NCBI GenBank assembly: GCA_020345785.1
Contig: CP070771.1
Location: 1,285,229-1,291,956, forward strand
Source of the DNA: Desulfobacterales bacterium
GTDB taxonomy: Bacteria > Desulfobacterota > Desulfobacteria > Desulfobacterales > JAFDCJ01
Length of the DNA stretch: 6,728 nucleotides
Reading direction: 5' to 3'
Positions 1 through 4,096 of this stretch are shown here, piece by piece. The notes beneath the pieces were generated by a model that saw only the letters and a list, made by a program, of their open reading frames with translations, was not told the origin of the DNA and did no database searches. The first letter of the stretch is position 1; every line of letters begins with the position of its first letter. The position numbers were made by a program, and so were the translations under genes.

Positions 1-107
1 CTGACACCTGAAACCTCAAAAAAATCAAAGTACTCGGCAACATCGACAACAAATTGTCGATATCGCGCAAGTAAGCGCATAGCCCAAAGGACCAGGTTTT
101 CAATCAT
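1..107 (-). CDS. N-terminal part of an unrecognised protein, cut by the left edge
   Basis: An open frame runs leftwards off the window from an ATG at 107-105. It gives 35 residues beginning MIENLVLWAMRLLARYRQF, rich in hydrophobic and basic residues with an amphipathic-helix look, then an acidic and aromatic stretch (VAEYFDFFEV). A GGAGAGG-like ribosome-binding site lies about ten bases upstream. The same frame stays open upstream to about 227 and reads plausibly as protein, with alternative starts GTG at 158-156 and TTG at 203-201, so the true N-terminus is uncertain. I do not recognise the family. That it is coding at all is an inference from the open frame, the ribosome-binding site and protein-like composition. 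Confidence 0.4.
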   Translation of the reverse strand, partial: MIENLVLWAMRLLARYRQFVVDVAEYFDFFEVSGV

Positions 108-203
108 GGAATAAAACCTCTCCACCTGCCTAACGGGATACTTTCCCGAATTGATCACATGGCGCTCGGCCCACCAAGCGCTGCTGACCGTTAAAGCAAA
201 CAA

Positions 204-709
204 TCCGGTAATTGTAAACTGAATTTTTAAAGCGCGGAATTACTCGAGGCTGCCTGGGGGGCATGTGGGAAGCATCATTGTTGAGGGCGTGATGCACAAT
301 AAACCTTAACGTTGCATAAGTCTGCTAAACTCTTGATGTTGGTTTGCAGCAGACAGTCGTTTTTACCGGGACGATGCTGGTCGGAGCGGTGTGGAGATCC
401 CGCTTCAGCGGGGATACTTGATTCTTGATGCTGGATGTTCGGAAATGCGCCGGAAGTGAGGGGTGAAATATCCGGTATCCAGCCTGCCGGGGCGACGCTC
501 TTAAAAAGCGAAGACTGGAAACCAGTATCCAGGAACACGTAATATTGCCAATGCTTTTCATGACAACGGCCTAAATTCAGGAAAACATTTTATGCAACTT
601 AGGGGGAAAGTCAGACCATCGAATTCAGTCTGATTCATCAGCCCAACCGCAAGGTTTTTAAGTTCATTATTGTCATTTCCTATCCCGTTCAGGGATTGCT
701 GCCTCTGCG
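204..709. other. Intergenic stretch without a convincing gene
   Basis: Short open frames occur on the minus strand (275-561) but have poor starts and repetitive content: the minus strand around 420-445 repeats short CATC/AATC-type words. One G/C-rich hairpin lies at 397-415 and a weak six-bp hairpin (TCAGAC/GTCTGA) at 611-633. The 558-709 part lies downstream of the ATPase gene and is open in one minus frame but has no start. I see no RNA gene or promoter that I can defend. Confidence 0.5.
397..415. repeat. Short G/C hairpin (ATCCCGC / GCGGGGAT)
   Basis: The two arms pair over seven bases with one bulged base and a TTCA loop. Hairpins with the same ATCCCGC stem recur at 4034-4051 and 5719-5734, which suggests scattered copies of a small intergenic repeat. 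Hairpins of the type CATTCCCGCnnnAGCGGGAATCC are common in proteobacterial intergenic DNA; that link is from general knowledge. Confidence 0.35.
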
Positions 710-1138
710 CTAAGGATTTTCCTGAATAACTTTTTTCATCGTCAACTTATTTTTGCCCTGCTTTCTTTCATAGGAAATATTATCTATCAATTTTCTGATA
801 ATAAGAATTCCCAGCCCGCCGATTTGGGCGCTCTCAACATTAGCGGGAAAATCCGGATCTATTTTTTTAAGTGGATTAAAAGGCATTCCATCGTCTTCAA
901 TATGAATGATCATCAAATTGTTGTCTACATTGACAGCGAATTTAATTATATGCTCCAAATCGTCTTCAAAGCCATAGGAGACTATATTTGTAAACAATTC
1001 ATCTAAGCAGACATTTATCCGTAATATGGAAACTTTCGAGAGTCCGGCGAGACTACCCAAATTAGTTAGATGCTGGTTTAGGGATTTTAGCTCGGAAAGA
1101 TCATTTTTTAGCTCAAATTCATATTTTTGTGTTGCCAT
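710..1138 (-). CDS. RsbW/SpoIIAB-like ATP-binding protein (anti-sigma / serine kinase family)
   Basis: A 142-residue single-domain GHKL ATPase of the HATPase_c_2 type. Family motifs are in order and intact: the N box (LDELFTNIVSYGF, about residues 45-57, with E47 and N51), the G1 box (IEDDGMPFNP, 80-89) and the G2 box (GGLGI, 107-111). Length is typical for the family. Such proteins bind ATP, and in partner-switching systems they sequester a sigma factor or other target and phosphorylate a STAS antagonist on a serine or threonine. Many act outside sigma control. The start at ATG 1138-1136 has only a distant GGAG about 12 bases upstream. The gene directly upstream, 30 bases away on the same strand, is the C-terminal remnant of a STAS protein, which supports the partner-switch reading. 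No SpoIIE-type phosphatase or sigma factor is visible in the window, so the target is unknown. Confidence 0.9.
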   Translation of the reverse strand: MATQKYEFELKNDLSELKSLNQHLTNLGSLAGLSKVSILRINVCLDELFTNIVSYGFEDDLEHIIKFAVNVDNNLMIIHIEDDGMPFNPLKKIDPDFPANVESAQIGGLGILIIRKLIDNISYERKQGKNKLTMKKVIQENP

Positions 1139-1168
1139 AAACTGTCTTTACTCCGGTTGCTTGATGCC

Positions 1169-1315
1169 TCATTTAATCACATCAGTTGTTGTCGTCGTCG
1201 ATTGGGATATCGCACAGTTCAAACTAAAAGCCTTGAGAGCATCGTCGATAGCATCAAGGATTGGCACGAAATAATCAACTCCGCTCATTTTATAGATTTG
1301 TCTGAAACTATTGAT
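1169..1315 (-). pseudogene. C-terminal remnant of a STAS anti-anti-sigma factor
   Basis: This minus frame reads INSFRQIYKMSGVDYFVPI, then LDAIDDALKAFSLN and a threonine-rich tail, ending at the TGA at 1171-1169. The pattern (V/F)(K/R)x(I/L)(F/Y)xMSG, a hydrophobic strand, then an acidic stretch and A-L matches the last helix and strand of SpoIIAA-type STAS domains. The frame is closed by TAA at 1318-1316, just where the preceding strand should be. Other frames upstream (to about 1360) carry possible continuations such as KPDNHTLNQ, so one or more frameshifts are likely. The region that should hold the N-terminal half and the phosphorylated serine is replaced by the promoter area of the divergent gene at 1387. 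It may be a sequencing error plus truncation, but as it stands the gene is broken. Such factors are normally encoded just before their cognate ATPase, as here. Confidence 0.6.
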
Positions 1316-1370
1316 TTAACGTGTGGTTGTCTGGCTTATATACCAAAATGGAAGAAAGGTACAAGAGAAT

Positions 1371-1376
1371 TATAAT
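1371..1376 (+). promoter_or_regulatory. Candidate -10 box (TATAAT) for the gene at 1387
   Basis: A perfect TATAAT lies only ten bases before the GTG start. No matching -35 box is evident, and no Shine-Dalgarno sequence fits between this box and the GTG. If it is used, the transcript would be nearly leaderless. The surrounding DNA is AT-rich, so chance is possible. Confidence 0.3.
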
Positions 1377-1386
1377 ATAACCCTAC

Positions 1387-2127
1387 GTGGTGTCTGGGAA
1401 TTCGCCTGATCTGAGAAAAATTAATAAAAGAAATAGAATCCCGTCTGACGACTCACTCGACGGGACCCATGCGGGCTACTTTGTAATTGGCGATATTTCG
1501 GGTTACACCGGATTTCTGACGAATAATGAGCTGGCGCACGCGCATGGGATTCTGGCAGAGATCAGTGACCTTCTCATCGAAAAATTGTCGGCTCCGTTGC
1601 GTTTCGTCGAACTTGAAGGCGATGCCGTGTTTGTCTTCGCGCCTGATGTCGCCGTAGAGGATTCCGAACGGCGCGTCGATAATCGAGCGACCTCTCATGG
1701 CCGCTGGGGCGTCGGAATGGAGAGCCATTGCGACCATGGCAGCTATCGACTGAATCACCGCATCATCGATTGGCAGCCGTTCGACTATATCTCGACGGAT
1801 ACCGTCTCAGTGGGCACATCTATCGCCAAGCCCCCTAACGGACGCGTCACATTTGCCATGCAGGATCTCCCGGGTGGTCGCTGTAAAGTATCAATGCGCA
1901 TGCACGCGAACGACCGCGGCATTCTGTCAAAATTGATGTTGTCGCTTTTTGGTTGGCTGCCTAAGAAGCAATGGCGAGATCACTACCGGGTACTGGCTCG
2001 CCTTGTTCGCGACGACATGGCGCGCGCCGAGGCCGCGACTGCGGCAGTCGCCCCGCGACCTGCGCAAATAAGCGAGAACGCCGAGCAGGGTGCTACCGAC
2101 ATGCGCTTCACGATGCACAAAGCATGA
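1387..2127 (+). CDS. DUF2652/SRPBCC-type protein with an apparent internal deletion
   Basis: A 246-residue protein in two unlike parts. Residues 29-87 (AGYFVIGDISGYTGFL, then an ELEGDAVFVFAPD segment) match the start of the DUF2652 domain, which resembles class III nucleotide cyclases in its opening D-I-S-G-Y-T and E-x-x-G-D-A motifs. Residues 105-210 (GVGMESHCDHG, DWQPFDYISTD, then PGGRCKVSMRM and LARLVRDD) match the later part of an SRPBCC-like ligand-binding domain that I know to follow DUF2652 in longer proteins. The link (88-104) belongs clearly to neither, and the end of the first domain and the start of the second seem absent. I estimate that 100 or so residues are missing, although the frame is kept. 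The start is GTG at 1387 or 1390, with no good Shine-Dalgarno and no in-frame ATG before the domain. GC content is higher than in the flanks. Function is unknown; it may be a degraded gene that remains open. Confidence 0.7.
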   Translation: MVSGNSPDLRKINKRNRIPSDDSLDGTHAGYFVIGDISGYTGFLTNNELAHAHGILAEISDLLIEKLSAPLRFVELEGDAVFVFAPDVAVEDSERRVDNRATSHGRWGVGMESHCDHGSYRLNHRIIDWQPFDYISTDTVSVGTSIAKPPNGRVTFAMQDLPGGRCKVSMRMHANDRGILSKLMLSLFGWLPKKQWRDHYRVLARLVRDDMARAEAATAAVAPRPAQISENAEQGATDMRFTMHKA

Positions 2128-2178
2128 TAAACCAGAAGATTGAAAGGGGGGGCTTCTTGTGCTGTCTCAGGTCAATAA

Positions 2179-2213
2179 AAAACCCCACCTCTTAATTGGA
2201 GAGATGGGGTTTT
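2179..2213. terminator. Intrinsic terminator shared by convergent genes
   Basis: Arms 2179-2192 and 2200-2213 (AAAACCCCACCTCT / AGAGATGGGGTTTT) pair over 14 bases with a seven-base loop. The single mismatch on the plus strand (C2188/A2204) becomes a G-U wobble in minus-strand RNA, and the minus strand has the better T-run after the stem (TTTTTT then ATT). It therefore suits the GYD gene best, and could also stop the gene ending at 2127 thanks to the TTTT in its own arm. Confidence 0.8.
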
Positions 2214-2235
2214 GAGGCTAATCCACAGACACCTT

Positions 2236-2281
2236 TAGATATCTATTAGGTGTGATCTAGATATCTATTAGGTGTGATCTA
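2236..2281. repeat. Perfect 22-bp tandem duplication at the GYD stop codon
   Basis: 2236-2257 and 2258-2279 are identical (unit begins TAGATATCTATTAGG and ends TGTGATC), followed by two further matching bases. The last bases of the array form the TAG stop (2281-2279) of the minus-strand GYD gene. The array sits between that stop and the shared terminator, so it lies in the 3' untranslated part of the GYD message. Confidence 0.9.
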
Positions 2282-2560
2282 CAGCTCAGTTAGCAATTGA
2301 AGAAAATCATCTCGCTCTACAGCCGCCATGGTGTGAGTTTGAGCGGTGATCAGGTTGCCTACTTTGGCAGCAACTTTCATGGCTGTGCGATTATCGGGAA
2401 ACTGGGCTACCGACATAATATCGTAAGCTCCCAAAAGTCCGTAGACATGCAAGATCTCTCCATTCTCAGCGGCGACAATCTCTTGGACCTGTTTAAATCG
2501 TTCCGGTCCACCACCTTTAATAGAACCTGTGTACTTATACAAGGTAACATATACTGGCAT
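2279..2560 (-). CDS. GYD domain-containing protein
   Basis: A 93-residue protein that matches the GYD family in length and layout: an opening beta strand (MPVYVTLYKYTG), a helix (ERFKQVQEIVAAENGEI), the signature segment HVYGLLGAYDIMSVAQFP with GAYD at 44-47 in place of the strict G-Y-D, a second helix (NRTAMKVAAKVGNL), and a final strand with the usual threonines (ITAQTHTMAAV). The family is predicted to adopt a small ferredoxin-like (dimeric alpha/beta-barrel) fold; its function is not established. The frame is open upstream to an ATG at 2647, but the start at 2560 is chosen because of its excellent ribosome-binding site and the conserved MPxYVTLxKYT opening. It is monocistronic as far as can be seen and converges on the gene ending at 2127. 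Confidence 0.88.
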   Translation of the reverse strand: MPVYVTLYKYTGSIKGGGPERFKQVQEIVAAENGEILHVYGLLGAYDIMSVAQFPDNRTAMKVAAKVGNLITAQTHTMAAVERDDFLQLLTEL

Positions 2561-2564
2561 AACG

Positions 2565-2574
2565 ACCTCCTTTT
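2565..2574 (-). promoter_or_regulatory. Strong ribosome-binding site fixing the GYD start
   Basis: The minus strand reads AAAAGGAGGT, close to a full anti-16S match, four bases before ATG 2560-2558. It decides against the longer open frame that begins at 2647. Confidence 0.85.
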
Positions 2575-2591
2575 GTTGAAGTTTAACATTT

Positions 2592-2617
2592 GGAGTATTC
2601 CACTGGGAAATACTTCC
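2592..2617. promoter_or_regulatory. Imperfect palindrome upstream of the GYD gene
   Basis: GGAGTATTCC (2592-2601) and GGAAATACTTCC (2606-2617) are inverted copies apart from one extra A and one extra T in the second, four bases apart and about 30 bases before the GYD start. A repressor site or leader hairpin is possible. I see no convincing -35/-10 pair beside it. Confidence 0.25.
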
Positions 2618-2650
2618 AGTGCCATTGCCTGAATGCTCAGTAGGCAAACA

Positions 2651-2693
2651 CCACCCCTAAAAGGGGTGGCTTGATGATCCCCCTGAAAGGGGG
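2651..2693. repeat. Two adjacent C-rich/G-rich hairpins
   Basis: CCACCCCT-AAA-AGGGGTGG (2651-2669) is a perfect eight-bp stem. Ten bases on, CCCCCT-GAA-AGGGGG (2679-2693) is a perfect six-bp stem. Both have three-base loops and neither has a T-run, so they are unlikely as ordinary terminators. They may be part of the repeat-rich region to the right. Confidence 0.6.
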
Positions 2694-2751
2694 GCCGATT
2701 TGATATTCATTTTCACCGCAAAGACGCCGAGCACGCAGAGGATATTCTTAC

Positions 2752-2786
2752 TTTTTGCTTTCCGCTGAGAGGCCGGAAAGCAAAAA
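2752..2786. repeat. Hairpin 1 of the twin pair
   Basis: Stem TTTTTGCTTTCCG / CGGAAAGCAAAAA (13 bp, no mismatch) with the nine-base loop CTGAGAGGC. On the minus strand it has the same general form. With its T/A-rich base it could end transcription, but there is no gene nearby to need it. Confidence 0.85.
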
Positions 2787-2858
2787 TCAGCAGCCTTTCG
2801 GCACTGCATCCTGCTAATACTTTCATAAGTCCTTTGAGTGTCAAGCAAAGCTGAAAGC

Positions 2859-2893
2859 TTTTCCTTTGCCGGCCTCTCAGCGGCAAAGGAAAA
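2859..2893. repeat. Hairpin 2 of the twin pair
   Basis: Stem TTTTCCTTTGCCG / CGGCAAAGGAAAA (13 bp, no mismatch) with loop GCCTCTCAG, the exact reverse complement of the loop of hairpin 1. Read on the opposite strand, the stem differs from hairpin 1 at a few positions, and each change is matched by its partner on the other arm. Confidence 0.85.
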
Positions 2894-3224
2894 ATATTAT
2901 TCCCTCTGCGATCTCTGCGGCTCGAGCGAAGCGGGCGGTGAGATAATTACATTTAAGAAGCCCATCTATCCGCAAAGCATAGCCTGGACCATCCCGCATA
3001 ACTTAGCGGAAAGGTTTAATGGTTTGGTTAATCCGCTGACGCTTGGGTCTAACATGAGGCCTCAATTTTCAAAGAACGATCTACCAACCTGGAAGTGCTA
3101 TTTTTGAGAGCGGATTTATTAGAATTGAAGCGCAGCTCAGCGTGAAGTGGAATAGCGGAAAGAATTGACATTAAGAATGAGAGTCAGATGTAAGATTCAG
3201 TTGTCACTGTCAGAAGATCGCATA

Positions 3225-3261
3225 TTGACATTTTGATATTTTAAATCAATTTTAATGTCAA
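3225..3261. repeat. AT-rich inverted repeat TTGACATT / AATGTCAA
   Basis: The eight-bp outer arms are 3225-3232 and 3254-3261. A five-bp inner pair (TTGAT/ATCAA) is separated from the outer one by a four-base bulge on the right. The left arm contains a TTGACA-like word, so it could also be a promoter or operator fragment. Confidence 0.4.
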
Positions 3262-3278
3262 GAGAAATTCTACTGAGG

Positions 3279-3372
3279 CAGCGATTCTCGGTGAAGAGCG
3301 CATTGGGGGCTGCATAGTCTGATATTCAGTATATAACAAAATTGAACACCCTTTTTATTTAGAGAATCGCTG
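3279..3372. repeat. 11-bp inverted repeat CAGCGATTCTC / GAGAATCGCTG
   Basis: Arms at 3279-3289 and 3362-3372 are perfect inverted copies with 72 bases between them and no coding frame inside. This is longer than expected by chance at this distance, but no target-site duplication is evident. Confidence 0.45.
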
Positions 3373-3492
3373 ATATTAATGCCTTAAGCAAGAAATAGGT
3401 AACCGAAATTGATCAAGCCAAAAAATTTAAGTACTAATGAGGCAATAATTATTTAGACAATGAATGGATTCGTTTATATTTTTTAATTCTTG

Positions 3493-3588
3493 GACAGGAT
3501 TTACAGGATTCAATGGATTCTTTTATTCTTTGCTTCCGGAAATTGATGAAGACAAAAAAAACATCCTAATAATCCTGTTTATCCTGTC
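3493..3588. repeat. GACAGGAT-type inverted repeat
   Basis: The left arm (3493-3524) starts GACAGGATTTACAGGATT. The right arm, read in reverse, starts GACAGGATAAACAGGATT and both end in T-rich sequence, giving a hairpin of roughly 30 bp with a central 30-base loop. Each arm repeats ACAGGAT/GGATT words. I recall this repeat type from many environmental bacterial genomes, in intergenic positions. It may act as a bidirectional terminator or be a mobile repeat. Confidence 0.7.
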
Positions 3589-3685
3589 TGATTTAAAATA
3601 ATATAATTGATTCCATACCAATAAACCTGATCGTTCGATTAAAAACTCCTTAAAAAGTGGGATATAAACTCGGGGGGGCTAATTT

Positions 3686-3715
3686 TTGTCTAAACAATAA
3701 CGAACTTATTAGTAT
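3686..3715 (+). promoter_or_regulatory. Candidate promoter for the small basic gene
   Basis: TTGTCT (3686-3691) and TAGTAT (3710-3715) each match four of six consensus bases, spaced by 18. Transcription would begin at about 3722, some 15 bases before the ribosome-binding site. The region is AT-rich, so this is tentative. Confidence 0.3.
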
Positions 3716-3753
3716 GTTTTCAAAAACACGCTTACGCAAGGGGGACGACCGTC

Positions 3754-3900
3754 ATGGGAGGCAGGTTCGGCAAATACGGTGATTTGAAACGAAAGGCGGC
3801 TTTGCGCAAAAGCCGGATAGCAAAAAGGCGCCTGCAAAAGGACATGGTTTTCAAATCCTTAAAAAGACGCAAGGGCAAGCGGGATGTTCCGAAACCCTGA
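3754..3900 (+). CDS. 48-residue highly basic protein, unrecognised
   Basis: The protein starts MGGRFGKYGDLKRKAALRKS and ends GKRDVPKP. It has 11 lysines and 9 arginines against three aspartates and no glutamate, about +17 net. The start is well supported: AAGGGGGA (3739-3746) lies seven bases before the ATG. The opening R-F-G-K-Y-G-D-L-K-R-K looks like a conserved motif, followed by two helical basic segments (about 11-30 and 31-43) separated by K-D-M-V-F. It has no signal peptide or membrane segment. A nucleic-acid or ribosome-binding role is a plausible inference from charge alone. I vaguely associate F-G-K-Y-G-D-x-K-R-K openings with small hypothetical proteins of anaerobic proteobacteria but cannot confirm a family. 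The opposite strand is also open here (3732-3917) but has no comparable start. The gene is followed after 15 bases by a branched fold. Confidence 0.65.
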   Translation: MGGRFGKYGDLKRKAALRKSRIAKRRLQKDMVFKSLKRRKGKRDVPKP

Positions 3901-3915
3901 AAATCTGCGTCAGCC

Positions 3916-3999
3916 AATTAGCGACCACCAGCAGGGCTGGGAGTATGAGGAAGGCCCCTGGAAGGGGCCGGAACCACACATTGCCGATGGTCGCTAATT
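3916..3999. other. 84-base multibranched fold between two genes (candidate structured RNA)
   Basis: The outer stem is 12 perfect base pairs: AATTAGCGACCA (3916-3927) with TGGTCGCTAATT (3988-3999). Directly next to it is a five-bp hairpin, CCAGC-AGG-GCTGG (3928-3940). After a purine-rich linker (3941-3952) comes a seven-bp hairpin, GGCCCCT-GGA-AGGGGCC (3953-3969), then an 18-base single-stranded stretch that closes the junction. It sits 15 bases after the basic peptide gene and 58 bases before the leader ORF of the methyltransferase gene. It may be a 3' stabiliser or terminator of the first, a cis-regulatory RNA of the second, or a DNA repeat. I compared it by memory with SAM, SAH, cobalamin, THF, ZTP, fluoride, guanidine and c-di-GMP riboswitches and found no match. 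Confidence 0.55.
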
Positions 4000-4033
4000 T
4001 ATAAGAATTTTGGTAAAACCTTATCAATTCTCA

Positions 4034-4051
4034 TCCCGCGATAGAGCGGGA
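4034..4051 (+). promoter_or_regulatory. Hairpin overlapping the leader-ORF ribosome-binding site
   Basis: TCCCGC (4034-4039) and GCGGGA (4046-4051) pair around a six-base loop. The right arm shares bases with the GGGAGGG ribosome-binding site (4048-4054) of the 12-codon leader, so the folded form should limit ribosome access. Its stem is also the one seen at 397-415 and 5719-5734, so it may be a repeat that landed here. Confidence 0.4.
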
Positions 4052-4057
4052 GGGCTT

Positions 4058-4096
4058 ATGAGTGGAGTCAACAAGCAAAATACGGAAATAAAATGA
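4058..4096 (+). CDS. 12-codon leader ORF overlapping the methyltransferase start
   Basis: ATG 4058 begins MSGVNKQNTEIK and ends at TGA 4094-4096, which overlaps the next gene's ATG (4093-4095) as ATGA. It has a better ribosome-binding site (GGGAGGG, three bases ahead of the ATG) than the gene it precedes, which has only a weak CGGA. This fits translational coupling: ribosomes that finish the leader restart on the methyltransferase. The peptide is not enriched in methionine or cysteine, so classical attenuation by those amino acids is not suggested. Whether it is translated is inferred. Confidence 0.4.
   Translation: MSGVNKQNTEIK

Larger units (their letters stand above)
2713..2941. repeat. 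CACCGC-bounded inverted-repeat element containing twin hairpins
   Basis: The ends are TCACCGC (2713-2719) and GCGGTGA (2935-2941). Further in, CGCAGAGG (2734-2741) pairs with CCTCTGCG (2903-2910). The right arm carries about 17 extra bases (around 2919-2935, including GCTCGAGC). Inside lie two strong hairpins in inverted relation (2752-2786 and 2859-2893). No transposase or open frame lies inside. It looks like a non-autonomous, MITE-like or REP-like intergenic repeat. I recall related CACCGCAGAGACGCAGAG-type repeats in many environmental bacterial genomes, but cannot check this here. Confidence 0.7.
2942..3492. other. AT-rich intergenic stretch with inverted repeats only
   Basis: No frame here has a start, ribosome-binding site and family resemblance together. 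An open plus frame to 3107 begins inside the repeat element and is not supported. Besides the two inverted repeats listed separately, there is a six-bp inverted repeat (AGCGGA 3005-3010 / TCCGCT 3032-3037). Confidence 0.5.

Noticed and set aside
275..561. Two overlapping minus-strand open frames
   Set aside because: They cover low-complexity words and a G/C hairpin, with poor starts; they look like repeat sequence rather than a gene.
558..709. Minus-strand open frame downstream of the ATPase (reads ...NDNNELKNLAVGLMNQTEFDG...)
   Set aside because: It has a protein-like stretch but no start codon with a ribosome-binding site and no family match; possibly a remnant, not supportable.
2838..3107. 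89-residue plus-strand open frame
   Set aside because: It begins inside the CACCGC repeat element, has no ribosome-binding site, and matches no family I know. Its second half reads somewhat like protein, but not enough to call.
3732..3917. 61-residue minus-strand open frame opposite the small basic gene
   Set aside because: No convincing ribosome-binding site; its composition is what the antisense of a lysine/arginine-rich frame gives.
3916..3999. Known riboswitch or integron attC site
   Set aside because: The conserved cores of SAM, SAH, cobalamin, THF, ZTP, fluoride, guanidine and c-di-GMP switches are absent as far as I can recall them, and the ends lack the attC R' (GTTRRRY) sequence.
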